From: Spirosoma montaniterrae
GTDB lineage: Bacteria; Bacteroidota; Bacteroidia; Cytophagales; Spirosomataceae
Length of the DNA: 64,000 nt
Assembly: GCF_001988955.1 (NCBI RefSeq)
Contig: NZ_CP014263.1
Location: forward strand, 2,790,001-2,854,000
Direction: 5' to 3'
Part shown: piece after piece, positions 7,822 to 16,294 of the stretch
Layout: each line of letters starts with the position of its first letter
How positions within the stretch are numbered: the first letter of the stretch is position 1
The notes under the pieces: model-generated
Told to the model about the DNA's origin: nothing
The model's database searches: none
Seen by the model: only the letters and a program-made list of their open reading frames with translations
Position numbers and translations under genes: made by a program

Positions 7822-9495
7822 ATGCTATCGCATCTATTGATAAAAAACTACGCCCTCATCGACGAACTCGAACTCGCCCCTGACCGTCAGCTCAACATTA
7901 TTACGGGCGAAACTGGCGCAGGAAAGTCGATTATGCTGGGAGCTATTGGGCTACTGCTGGGTAATCGGGCCGACACGCGGGTGTTGTATAATCCCGAAAA
8001 AAAGTGCGTCATCGAAGGGTCGTTCGGCGTTTCAGGTTACGCCATCGAGCGCATTTTCGAAGAAGAAGAATTAGATTTTTCCGATACCTGCATCGTCCGT
8101 CGTGAGATTAGCGTAAGTGGTAAATCGCGGGCGTTTGTCAATGACACACCCGTAAATTTAGAAACGCTCCGTCGGGTGTCGAGCCAGTTGATGGACATTC
8201 ATTCGCAGCACGACTCCGTACTGCTCGGCTCCAATGAATATCAGTTGGAAATTGTAGATACCTATGCCCAGGACGATGCTTTACTGCGCCAGTATCGAAC
8301 TGATTATCAAGAGTATAGAGTCAAAAAATCTGTCTACGATCAGCTTCAGAGCGAGGCTGCGGCTATGCGTAAAGAGTTTGATTATAACAGTTTTCTGTAT
8401 GAAGAACTCAGCAAAGCACAGCTACAACCCGACGAGCAGGAAACACTCGAACAGGAGTTGACCATTCTGGAGAATGCAGAAGATATAAAAGCCCGGCTCC
8501 AGTTGGCGTATGAATATTTAGACAATACCGAACAGTCGATTATTGACTTTTTAAAAGGTGTAGTCAGTAATCTGGCCTATATCAGTAAGCTCTCGGACCA
8601 ATACGAACAATTGCAGCAACGGGCACAAAGCAGCCTGATTGAACTGCGCGACCTGGCCGATGAAATCAGTACTGAACAGGACCGGGTAGACATTGACGAC
8701 GCCCGCGCCGAAACCATCCGCGAACGGCTTAACCTGCTGTATCAGCTTCAGACCAAGCACCAGGCTAAAGACGTAGCTGCACTCATTGCCCTGCGCGACG
8801 AGCTGGGGCAGAAGGTGAGCAAAGTACTGAATTTGGACGACAGCTTAGCCGCTGCTAAAGCCGACGCCGAAAACGCCCGCGCCCAGTTGCTGGTCAGTGC
8901 GCAGGCTTTGTCTGCGGCCCGGCTCGCGGTGTTGCAGCCTATAGAAACCGAAATTGGCGGGCTGCTACACGACCTCGGTATGCCCAATGCATCGCTGAAA
9001 ATTCAGGCTGAAACGGGTAAACCTACACCTACCGGCATCGATACTATCTCATTTCTGTTCAGTGCCAACAAGGGTATAAAGCCACAGCAGTTGAAAAACG
9101 TGGCCTCAGGCGGTGAGTTTTCGCGATTGATGATGGCGATTAAATACATTTTAGCCAGCAAACGCTCGTTGCCAACAATCATTTTCGATGAAATTGACAC
9201 GGGCGTATCCGGCGAAATTGCCATTAAAATGGGCAATATGATGCGTGAAATGGCGCATAACCACCAACTCATTGCCATTACACACCTGCATCAGATTGCG
9301 GGTCAGGGTAACGCGCATTATTTTGTGTATAAAGATCACTCTGCCGATAAAACCGTTAGCCGTATCAGAAAGTTGACGTTTGACGAGCGCGTGAATGAGA
9401 TTGCCCAGATGATTGGCGGTAAGAATCCATCGGCGAGTGCGCTGAAAAATGCCCGCGAGATTCTGAAACAGCGAACGGCTGCAACCGTCAAGTAG
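7822..9495 (+). CDS. recN: DNA repair protein RecN
   Basis: RecN is an SMC-like ATPase recruited to double-strand breaks. The 557-residue product has the N-terminal Walker A GETGAGKS (about residues 32-39), a long coiled-coil middle (about 160-380, rich in Glu/Gln/Leu/Ala), and the C-terminal half-ATPase with the signature ASGGEFSRLMMAIK followed by Walker B IIFDEIDTGVSG. The final AITHLHQIAG segment is the usual switch region. The length is normal. It follows coaBC-DUF4835 as in many Bacteroidota and has its own -7 element. Confidence 0.96.
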   Translation: MLSHLLIKNYALIDELELAPDRQLNIITGETGAGKSIMLGAIGLLLGNRADTRVLYNPEKKCVIEGSFGVSGYAIERIFEEEELDFSDTCIVRREISVSGKSRAFVNDTPVNLETLRRVSSQLMDIHSQHDSVLLGSNEYQLEIVDTYAQDDALLRQYRTDYQEYRVKKSVYDQLQSEAAAMRKEFDYNSFLYEELSKAQLQPDEQETLEQELTILENAEDIKARLQLAYEYLDNTEQSIIDFLKGVVSNLAYISKLSDQYEQLQQRAQSSLIELRDLADEISTEQDRVDIDDARAETIRERLNLLYQLQTKHQAKDVAALIALRDELGQKVSKVLNLDDSLAAAKADAENARAQLLVSAQALSAARLAVLQPIETEIGGLLHDLGMPNASLKIQAETGKPTPTGIDTISFLFSANKGIKPQQLKNVASGGEFSRLMMAIKYILASKRSLPTIIFDEIDTGVSGEIAIKMGNMMREMAHNHQLIAITHLHQIAGQGNAHYFVYKDHSADKTVSRIRKLTFDERVNEIAQMIGGKNPSASALKNAREILKQRTAATVK

Positions 9496-9539
9496 TAAAC
9501 CGGTAAAACTGTCTTCGTAGAAAAAATAGTTATGTGTCT

Positions 9540-9989
9540 ATGAGAAACTGGTTTACCACTTGTGTGCTGGTGCTTTCGGGTTTGCTGGTATCGGCATGTC
9601 GTATGCAAGATGCTGTTGATCAGGCCGAAAACGAGGTTTTCGCCATTCATGATCAGGTTATGCCCAAGACCAGTCAGATTCTTGCGCTGCGAAAACGCCT
9701 GACGGAGCGCGTAGCCGAATTAGATAGTCTGAAACAAACAGGTTCGGCAGTTGCCACCCTGCGTACCGACGAAGAACGCGAACAGGCGTTACGCATCAAA
9801 CGAAACTTAACCGAAGCCGACAGCCTGATGTTGTTATGGATGAACCAATACAACAGCGATACGCTCGATAAGCTATCGGAGGAAGATGGTTTGCGTTATT
9901 TAGACACCCAAAAAGAGCAGATTACGCATATCAAAACGAAAGTTGACGGCAGCATTCAGCAGGCCAGAAAGTTTTTAGATGAGAGCTAA
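9540..9989 (+). CDS. Small coiled-coil lipoprotein
   Basis: About 149 residues starting MRNWFTT, with a hydrophobic signal and lipobox LVSAC (Cys about 20). The mature part is charged and strongly helical, with heptad-like spacing of Leu/Val and a Glu/Lys/Arg-rich middle (about 40-140), so it is probably a periplasm-facing coiled coil. I do not recognise the family; similar Bacteroidota proteins are often left as hypothetical or named for distant likeness to viral inclusion proteins. An upstream GTG at 9534 is possible but ATG 9540 gives the better signal peptide. Its stop overlaps the start of the following cytochrome c by 11 bases, which suggests translational coupling. Confidence 0.65.
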   Translation: MRNWFTTCVLVLSGLLVSACRMQDAVDQAENEVFAIHDQVMPKTSQILALRKRLTERVAELDSLKQTGSAVATLRTDEEREQALRIKRNLTEADSLMLLWMNQYNSDTLDKLSEEDGLRYLDTQKEQITHIKTKVDGSIQQARKFLDES

Positions 9990-10413
9990 CCAAATCAGAT
10001 TTCCGGCAGGCATGGCCCTGTTGACCGCTACGCTGCTCTATAGCCTTTCCTGTCAGAGCGATGATGAAATTAAACGGCAACGCTACATTACGGAAGGCAT
10101 TCTGGTCTACAAAAATAACTGTGCCAACTGCCACCAAACAGACGGGAAAGGTCTGGCGGCACTCTATCCGCCCCTCGCCGGATCTGATTATTTAGCCAAA
10201 AAAGACAGCGTAATTTGTTTGATTCGGTATGGTCAGCAGGGCCCGATTGTGGTGAATGGCAAGCGATACAACCGCCCGATGCCCGCCCAACCCCAACTTA
10301 GTGACCTTGAAATTGCTGAATTAGTGACCTACATCTACAACGAGTGGGGCAATGAAACCAAAGTAACCGACGTCAAAGAAGTAAAGCCGGTGCTGGAAGC
10401 ATGTCGGAGGTAA
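9979..10413 (+). CDS. Class I c-type cytochrome lipoprotein
   Basis: The protein carries one CxxCH haem-binding motif (CANCH, Cys48/Cys51/His52) followed by QTDGKG, and a likely axial Met in NRPMP near residue 101. The N-terminus has a lipobox YSLSC (Cys about 25), so the haem domain is probably anchored to a membrane and faces the periplasm. It would act as a single-haem electron carrier; the partner is unknown. It overlaps the preceding lipoprotein gene by 11 bases, and it converges with the histidine kinase gene downstream. Confidence 0.88.
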   Translation: MRANQIRFPAGMALLTATLLYSLSCQSDDEIKRQRYITEGILVYKNNCANCHQTDGKGLAALYPPLAGSDYLAKKDSVICLIRYGQQGPIVVNGKRYNRPMPAQPQLSDLEIAELVTYIYNEWGNETKVTDVKEVKPVLEACRR

Positions 10414-10443
10414 CGACACGGTAGTGGTTCTTCCGGCGATTTG

Positions 10444-12372
10444 TCAGATGCTTTCTACGGTATGACCAACGGTTTCGGCTTCGGTGGGTTCATACTTGTA
10501 ATCGCGCTGCAAATAAAGACGGAATGTAGTGCCTTCGTTTTCACTGCTTTCTACTTGAATTTCAGCCTTATTAGCGTCTACAAGCTCTTTCACAAAATTT
10601 AGCCCTATGCCTAATCCGGGTTCGTTTCTGGTCCCGAACCGGACTGATTTCCGGGATAGTGTGAAGAGCGTAGTGAGCGTATCGGCAGGAATACCTACCC
10701 CCGTGTCGGTTATTATGAGACAAATTTTATGCCTATGATATTTGTGCGCAACTGCAATTGAACCACCAGGTCGGGTAAATTTCACCGCGTTTTGGAGCAG
10801 GTTACGAATGATAATTGATAAGTGATTCGGATCAGCAAAAGCACATAGATTTTCGGGTAAAGCAGATCGTAAGTCAATGCGTTTGTCATCGGCAACGGTC
10901 TGTAGCAAACGAATTTCCTGCGCTACTATGGCCGATAGAGATACAACGGCTGGTTCGGCACGAAGGCCGCCAAGCTGCGCCACCGACCAGCTTAACAAAC
11001 TCTCTAACAGGTTGCTAACCTGAGTGAGCCGATCCGATAAGCTTTGTACTGATTGATTAAATTCGGCTTTGCTCAATACACCCCAATCGTGGAGGGCAAT
11101 AAAGTTTTTCAGGCCCGCAACCGGCGACCGAAGATCGTGCGACAAAATGGTAAACAGCTTGTCTTTCGTCTGATTTAGCTGCATTAGCTGGATGCGCTGT
11201 CGCTCGATACGCCATCGACTGTGAAAGAGTACGATCAAAAAACTTAACAATAGTACAGAGACGCTAAAAACTATAAGGTTATAAATACGTTGCTGTCGTT
11301 GCTTTGTTTCGAGGGTTGCCAATTCCTTTTCTTTCCGTTCAATAGCTACAGCCGCCTTAAGTTCAGCCACCTGAATTTTGGCATCACGGGTTTGGCGAAC
11401 GCGCTGTAGCCATAACTGTATTTGATTTATCGTCTTACTTAGTCCGTAAGCACGTTTGTAGTCGTTCTGGGCCAGATATAGTTCTGTAAGCGTTCGGTAA
11501 TAGTGGAGTAAATGCAGTGTGTCGGGCTTCACACGCTTTTGCTCATGGCTCAACCCCTTCAGCAGATACGATTCGGCCTCGTCATACTGCTTCAGAAAAA
11601 TAGCCAGTTGAGCCATATCGTTACTATAAATAAAAAAACCCCTCGATTGACGTAACTTACTTTTAGCCGCAGCCAAACGACGTGCAACGGCCAACGCTTG
11701 TTTGTGTTGGCCCTGAGCCTGTAAGATTTTACAGTAATCCAGACCAATCGTAATCCAGCGGTCTACATCATGCTGCTCATAAATGTGCATAGTCCGCAGG
11801 CAGTACGGCTTAGCCTGCGAATACCGTTGTTGCAGTATATTAATTTCACTACATAAGCCGTAAACGTCGGCCCTGACCTCCCAATCGTTTGTCTTTTGCG
11901 CGTGAAGCAGAGCTAAATTCATCAGCTCAGGGAGGCTCTGCATCCGCTGATGTACGGCTACGACACACAAAAGCTGATAACACGCAGCCAGATGCCGGTG
12001 GTCGTTATGACGGGTGGCTATGGCTTTCGCTTTTGTTATCCAATGTATTGCACGAGCTTCATCTTTTACTACATACAAATACATATGGCCTAATCGGTGC
12101 ATAGCCCGCGCCACGCCAGACGTATTACCTGCGCGTTGCATCGAACCCAGCGACTGGTATAAATAATACAGGCAGGAGTCGGTCTGTTCAGGCTCGTAAT
12201 AGACAGCTAATGTCCAGGCGATCTGACCGCGTGCCGAATCCGACGTTGTGCTTATCAACTGCCGCCGTAGAGAATCGGGGCTACAGACGGCCCTCGTTCC
12301 GATTCCCATCATAGACAGGAAAAGCAGATGCCGCAAAATGATGGTTCTACAGCCTACGAAATAGTAGCACAT
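10444..12372 (-). CDS. TPR-containing sensor histidine kinase
   Basis: About 642 residues. A hydrophobic N-terminus (about 8-25) acts as signal sequence, TPR-like helical repeats occupy about 45-335, a coiled coil runs 330-360, one membrane helix lies at about 363-383, and the cytoplasmic kinase follows. The phosphoacceptor is His412 in SHDLRSP; the ATPase domain has NLLQNAVKF, DTGVGIP and GLGIGLNFVKEL. I place the start at the ATG beginning at 12372, one base after the stop of the upstream LytTR regulator, so the pair is an operon. TPR kinases with LytTR partners usually have the LytS-type kinase domain; the HisKA-type domain here is less usual. The ligand is unknown. Confidence 0.88.
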   Translation of the reverse strand: MCYYFVGCRTIILRHLLFLSMMGIGTRAVCSPDSLRRQLISTTSDSARGQIAWTLAVYYEPEQTDSCLYYLYQSLGSMQRAGNTSGVARAMHRLGHMYLYVVKDEARAIHWITKAKAIATRHNDHRHLAACYQLLCVVAVHQRMQSLPELMNLALLHAQKTNDWEVRADVYGLCSEINILQQRYSQAKPYCLRTMHIYEQHDVDRWITIGLDYCKILQAQGQHKQALAVARRLAAAKSKLRQSRGFFIYSNDMAQLAIFLKQYDEAESYLLKGLSHEQKRVKPDTLHLLHYYRTLTELYLAQNDYKRAYGLSKTINQIQLWLQRVRQTRDAKIQVAELKAAVAIERKEKELATLETKQRQQRIYNLIVFSVSVLLLSFLIVLFHSRWRIERQRIQLMQLNQTKDKLFTILSHDLRSPVAGLKNFIALHDWGVLSKAEFNQSVQSLSDRLTQVSNLLESLLSWSVAQLGGLRAEPAVVSLSAIVAQEIRLLQTVADDKRIDLRSALPENLCAFADPNHLSIIIRNLLQNAVKFTRPGGSIAVAHKYHRHKICLIITDTGVGIPADTLTTLFTLSRKSVRFGTRNEPGLGIGLNFVKELVDANKAEIQVESSENEGTTFRLYLQRDYKYEPTEAETVGHTVESI

Positions 12373-12373
12373 A

Positions 12374-13090
12374 CTATATTGTTCTGCTAACCAATTGATT
12401 GCCAATATGCTTGCGGTGCAGTTGCGACCGATACTGATCGCCAATGGGTATGGTTTGCCCTGTAGTAAGTATCAACTCATTCTTACCAATCCGACTGATG
12501 GCAGCCCGGTGAACAATGAACGAACGGTGAACCCGCAGAAAATGGTCGCCCTTCAACTGTTCTTCAAGCTTTGCGATGGATAGCGTGGGAACGATAGTCT
12601 GCGTCGTAGTAACGATATGCAGAAAATTCTCCTGTGCCTGCATATACAGCACGTCGTCGTAGGTAATTTGTACGTACTGCTGATTTTCGCGAACAAAAAA
12701 GTAGGGAACCGGCGCGGTTTGATCGGCAGGTTGTTGCAGGCGCAGCCGTGCCTTCTCGACACTGTGTAAGAAACGAGCCAAGTCGATGGGCTTCAGCAGA
12801 AAATCGACCGGCGATACTTCGTAACAATCCAGCGCATAGTCGCGGTGCGATGTAACAAAAATCACCAAAGGCGGCTGCTTCATGCTACGGATAAACGCCA
12901 GCCCTGATATTTCCGGCATCTCTATGTCGCAGAGCAATAAATCGACCTCGTGGCCGGTCATGAGCGCGTAAGCTTCCATAGCCGATGAGCAGCTACCAAT
13001 CAGATGCAGTAACGGATTCATCTGTACCATTTTGGTCAGAATGGTCCGCCATTGACTGTCATCGTCAATAATCACGCTATTGATTTTCAT
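12374..13090 (-). CDS. LytTR-family response regulator
   Basis: The receiver domain (about 1-118) has the acidic pair DDD at 9-11, phosphoacceptor Asp55 in LLLCDIEMP, Thr/Ser in FVTSH and Lys in LLKPID. The LytTR DNA-binding domain covers about 130-235 with the pattern YFFVRENQQYVQITYDDVLYMQA and FLRVHRSFIVHRAAI. It would bind direct repeats upstream of its targets when phosphorylated. It is transcribed just ahead of the TPR kinase with a one-base gap, so the kinase is its probable partner. Confidence 0.93.
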   Translation of the reverse strand: MKINSVIIDDDSQWRTILTKMVQMNPLLHLIGSCSSAMEAYALMTGHEVDLLLCDIEMPEISGLAFIRSMKQPPLVIFVTSHRDYALDCYEVSPVDFLLKPIDLARFLHSVEKARLRLQQPADQTAPVPYFFVRENQQYVQITYDDVLYMQAQENFLHIVTTTQTIVPTLSIAKLEEQLKGDHFLRVHRSFIVHRAAISRIGKNELILTTGQTIPIGDQYRSQLHRKHIGNQLVSRTI

Positions 13091-13187
13091 ACGAACGGTG
13101 GTAAACTGATGGATACTTTTATTTAATGTACGAATCGATAGTGTTAACCCACGGATAGAATAGGTTCATCAACGTTTCTTATTTCGC

Positions 13188-13219
13188 TTTGGCACAGCGG
13201 GTGTGGGCAGATAATTTTG
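13188..13219 (+). promoter_or_regulatory. Promoter of sigma-factor gene
   Basis: TTTG at 13188-13191, a 20-base spacer and TAATTTTG at 13212-13219 form a full Bacteroidota promoter. It would give a leader of about 110 bases to the ATG at 13336. The leader contains AT-rich sequence with no clear hairpin. Confidence 0.5.
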
Positions 13220-13335
13220 ACTATAGGTTCTGATAGATTCTATTGAGCAAATCTACTTAATAAAACCTACAGACCTGCTTTTTCTTATTTACCGTTATCC
13301 AACATTCCTGAAATAGCGGTTTACCCGTAAGCAAT

Positions 13336-13893
13336 ATGACCTCTACGCTAACAGACGAAGAACTTGTTTCCCTATTCATCAAGACCCAACAGGCAACTTA
13401 TTTTCAGGCAATTTATACCCGTTACTACGGCATGATCTACCGATACTGTCGGCAATACGCTCATCAGCACGAAGAAGCGAAAGACCTGACGCAGGAGGTA
13501 TTCATCCGACTGGCACGGGGCATGACGAGCTTTGCCGGGCGTGCGCGTTTTAAAACCTGGCTGTGTGCCGTCACCCATAATTATTGCCTCGACTATATTC
13601 ATAAACAAAGTCGTCTGCGCATTTTATACTACGACCCCGAATCATTGCTGCTGTTAAATCTGCCCGATGTCAGTGAGCAACAGAATCAGCAATGGGAACA
13701 ACTCGACACAGTAATGAAACAGCTAAAACCGGCTGAAATTCAGCTCTTAACGGATTTCTATTTCAACCGTCTTCCCTTGAATGAGCTGGCGTTCCGCTAT
13801 CAGACCAAGAAAAGTATTATAAAAACGCGGTTGTTCAGGGTCAGGGCGCGGCTGCGGCAACTGTACCGGGAACGGGTTGCCTCACTGGATTAG
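13336..13893 (+). CDS. ECF-like sigma-70 family sigma factor
   Basis: A 185-residue sigma factor with region 2 (about 20-90: YRYCRQYAHQHEEAKDLTQEVFIRL, ARFKTWLCAVTHNYCLDY) and region 4 (about 125-180: MKQLKPAEIQLLTDFYFNRLPLNELAFRYQ, then IIKTRLFRVRARLRQL). No FecR-type anti-sigma gene lies next to it, so control is unknown. It is followed on the same strand by four small genes for surface or exported proteins and a lone LytTR protein, which may be its regulon; that is an inference from position only. Confidence 0.88.
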   Translation: MTSTLTDEELVSLFIKTQQATYFQAIYTRYYGMIYRYCRQYAHQHEEAKDLTQEVFIRLARGMTSFAGRARFKTWLCAVTHNYCLDYIHKQSRLRILYYDPESLLLLNLPDVSEQQNQQWEQLDTVMKQLKPAEIQLLTDFYFNRLPLNELAFRYQTKKSIIKTRLFRVRARLRQLYRERVASLD

Positions 13894-14015
13894 CTGCGCC
13901 TAATAATGACGCATCTATTACCAGAATTACTGTACAAAACAGGCCGGTTTGTCAGTAGAATCATACGATTCATCAATATGACTACGTTGGCTTTTCTGCT
14001 TCTTTGCGAAGCCTA

Positions 14016-14023
14016 TACTTTTG
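14016..14023 (+). promoter_or_regulatory. -7 element before 14042 gene
   Basis: TACTTTTG matches TAnnTTTG, 18 bases before the ATG at 14042. No -33 TTG at the standard distance, so an alternative sigma or an activator could be involved. Confidence 0.35.
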
Positions 14024-14041
14024 CTTCGCTTCTTAAAACCT

Positions 14042-14800
14042 ATGTGCTTCTCAGTTAGAAACCTTTTGTTGATCAGTGCTTTAGCTACTGGATTCGTATC
14101 CTGCAAAAAAGAGGATAATCCGGTTGTGCCAGTTGGCGGGCAATTAAGCGGGCAGGTTCAACTGTGGGATAGCCGGACAAATACGCTTGCCGACCACAGC
14201 GGTGTAACGGTATCCATAGATGGCCCCTCTGCTGAAACCGCTCTTACCGACGCTTCGGGCAATTACGTTTTCAAAGACCTGCGCTATGGCGATTACAATC
14301 TGACGTTTGTTAAAAATGGTTATGGCACCTACCGGTTGTTCAATGTAGCGCATAGGCAAGCTACCACGGCCCCGACTACGATGGTCAATACTGTTCAATT
14401 GGGGCAGCAAACAACGACCTCGATACGCTCATTCACGATTACAGGAACTACTTATACTGGTAACAGTGGAGTCAGCTTTCAAACGACGGTTAGTCCCAAC
14501 CCAACTGTTTCGGATCGGGTGTACATACGCCACTTTCTGAGCAACGATTCGACTGTTTCCAATACCAGATTTACGTTTGCGTCGCCACTCACTTCACTGA
14601 TTAGTAACAATGCGACCAGTGGATTCACCAAAAATGATCTGCTGGCCGCAGGTTTCAAAACCGGGCAAACGATTTATGCCCGTATCTACACCGATTCGTT
14701 CCAGAGCAACAGTTACAAAAACCCTGTAACAAACACCTGGGTGTTTCCAAACCTCAATGTGGCGGCTCCCCCTGCTCAATCGTTTGTGCTCACGAAATAA
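14042..14800 (+). CDS. Lipoprotein with carboxypeptidase-regulatory-like domain
   Basis: About 252 residues beginning MCFSVRNLL, with a signal sequence and lipobox VSC (Cys about 22) followed by KKEDN. Residues about 30-110 form a CarboxypepD_reg-like beta-sandwich: LSGQVQLWDS, GVTVSIDGPSAETALTDASGNYVFKDLRYGDYNLTF, as found in Bacteroidota surface proteins and receptor N-termini. The remainder is beta-rich without a known domain. It is likely surface or periplasm anchored and structural or ligand-binding. It follows the sigma-factor gene by about 150 bases. Confidence 0.72.
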   Translation: MCFSVRNLLLISALATGFVSCKKEDNPVVPVGGQLSGQVQLWDSRTNTLADHSGVTVSIDGPSAETALTDASGNYVFKDLRYGDYNLTFVKNGYGTYRLFNVAHRQATTAPTTMVNTVQLGQQTTTSIRSFTITGTTYTGNSGVSFQTTVSPNPTVSDRVYIRHFLSNDSTVSNTRFTFASPLTSLISNNATSGFTKNDLLAAGFKTGQTIYARIYTDSFQSNSYKNPVTNTWVFPNLNVAAPPAQSFVLTK

Positions 14801-14829
14801 AGCTTTGTAAACTAATCAATCGTCTCCAT

Positions 14830-15267
14830 ATGAAGACCTTCCTCTTTTGTTTACTACTCTCTACTACAAGTCAAACCACTGGCGGTCAGGCGACTAAGCC
14901 TACCGCAAACGCGCTGAATTTTCTGAAAACCTACGATGGTAAGTTTTCGTATAAAGTGCAGCTATTTAAAAAACGAGCCTTTACGCAACGGCTCGAACGG
15001 TTGGTTGGCCCTAAAAGGTATGCCTTTCTGAAGCGAAACTGGCACATCGATATGCCGATGGTGTATAAGAACGACCAATTTGTAGCGGAAGCCTGCCAGC
15101 GTCATTCATGCGGCTTCACCGACTTCATGGTCGTGTATGACTTTAACACCGACGAGATGTTTGCAGGCATACGCATTGACCGTGTGCCGAAAACCTATGC
15201 TGAAAAGAAGGGGAAATTACCCCCCGTATTGACTACCTGGAGGGTGGATAAGTACATTAAAAAATAA
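14830..15267 (+). CDS. Exported protein, Ivy-like (lysozyme-inhibitor-like)
   Basis: 145 residues with a short signal peptide (about 1-20). A Cys-x-x-His-x-Cys loop (Cys89, His92, Cys94) is followed by a strand of the form FMVVYDFNTDEMFAGIRI. This layout resembles the Ivy family of lysozyme inhibitors, where the CKPHDC loop enters the lysozyme active site and is followed by a similar beta-strand pattern. The match is by eye on one motif and overall length, so I give it as a suggestion. If right, the protein would protect peptidoglycan from C-type lysozyme, or control an own muramidase, in the periplasm. Otherwise it is a conserved hypothetical exported protein. Confidence 0.5.
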   Translation: MKTFLFCLLLSTTSQTTGGQATKPTANALNFLKTYDGKFSYKVQLFKKRAFTQRLERLVGPKRYAFLKRNWHIDMPMVYKNDQFVAEACQRHSCGFTDFMVVYDFNTDEMFAGIRIDRVPKTYAEKKGKLPPVLTTWRVDKYIKK

Positions 15268-15326
15268 GCCCGCCGGGGTGCTGGCACTAACTTTTGGTTT
15301 TCTCCAATCCAGCTATTTAACGCATC

Positions 15327-15656
15327 ATGACAACACTTAAGGTTCCAGGCATTTACACACCCCTGCCGGTAGAACTAATTGTCTGGATTCAGGGCGACGA
15401 GAATTATGTACGTATGCACCTGATCAATGGCCGCTACCATACGCTAACCCGAACCTTGAAATGGTTTGATATACAGTTACCCCAGTTTGTTCGGCTGCAT
15501 AAATCAACACTGGTTAATCCGGCCTACGTAACGCATCTGAACTGGGCCGGGTCTCGCAATGTCAAGGCTGTTCTCCGCACAGGGGTTGTGCTGCGGATTT
15601 CCCGTAGGCGCATCAGATCGGTGGCCACTCAACTACAGCAGGGCGTCATTGTGTAG
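15327..15656 (+). CDS. Stand-alone LytTR DNA-binding protein
   Basis: At 109 residues it is essentially only a LytTR domain: IVWIQGDENYVRMHLINGRYHTLTRTLKWF, then FVRLHKSTLVNPAYVTHLNW and a basic tail. There is no receiver domain, so it is not a classical response regulator; control would come from expression level or a protein partner. It lies in a row of same-strand genes behind the sigma factor. A second LytTR protein is encoded at 12374-13090 and could share binding sites. Confidence 0.85.
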   Translation: MTTLKVPGIYTPLPVELIVWIQGDENYVRMHLINGRYHTLTRTLKWFDIQLPQFVRLHKSTLVNPAYVTHLNWAGSRNVKAVLRTGVVLRISRRRIRSVATQLQQGVIV

Positions 15657-15706
15657 CAAACATCTTGTTCAGGATACCTCGCTTTCACTCAAAACATACT
15701 TTTACT

Positions 15707-16186
15707 ATGAAGTTCGTTCCTTACGTTCAACTACTGACCGTTATTTTTTGCGTTCATTCCTGCGTCCTGCATCATCCTGGCGGTGATTTCGGCGGAGGAA
15801 ATACCGGCAATGGCAACGCAGGCGGAGGCACTACCGTTGTGGATAACCTGACGCGGTATCGATGGGGCTTAGTGCGTTTTGGCAATACAAACAATCCGTT
15901 GACGATGCGTTCCGCAGGCCCTTCAATCTATCTGCCAGCAGGGGGAAATGGAGAAGGCTTTACCGGGTGTCGGCAGTTTCGCTGTAATTTCAGTGCAAAC
16001 GCTTCGTCGCGGTACATCACTTTCCGAAACATTCAGTTTCAGAATTACGACCCCTGCAACGACGGACGCACGGAAGACCGCTTCTTAGACGCACTGAAAC
16101 GCACCAATCGCTACCAAATTGACGGCAATCGACTTACACTATACAGCTACGCCGATGAGTTGGCCGTATTTACGACAAGCAATTAG
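15707..16186 (+). CDS. META/HslJ-like lipoprotein
   Basis: About 159 residues from the ATG at 15707 (MKFVPYVQL). The lipobox is VHSC (Cys about 18), followed by a Gly/Asn-rich spacer and a META-type domain: a short strand with Trp (RYRWGLVRF), a GCRQFRCNF segment in place of the usual GCN, and the end pattern YQIDGNRLTLYS. META domains occur in HslJ and other small surface lipoproteins of uncertain function. The extra 14 codons upstream would spoil the signal peptide, so I reject them. A bidirectional terminator follows. Confidence 0.7.
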   Translation: MKFVPYVQLLTVIFCVHSCVLHHPGGDFGGGNTGNGNAGGGTTVVDNLTRYRWGLVRFGNTNNPLTMRSAGPSIYLPAGGNGEGFTGCRQFRCNFSANASSRYITFRNIQFQNYDPCNDGRTEDRFLDALKRTNRYQIDGNRLTLYSYADELAVFTTSN

Positions 16187-16243
16187 CATTAGACTGTTGG
16201 GCTTCTATTCCTCTGTTTTTACACATCTAATACCGTAGTAATC

Positions 16244-16279
16244 AAAATGTACCCTGCTGATATGGCGGGGTACATTTTT
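16244..16279. terminator. Bidirectional terminator
   Basis: A 14-bp stem with one G-U pair (16244-16257 with 16265-16278) has an A-run on the left and a T-run on the right. It sits between the rightward META gene and the leftward lptC gene and can end both transcripts. Confidence 0.8.
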
Positions 16280-16294
16280 ATAAGAATAAGCGTA

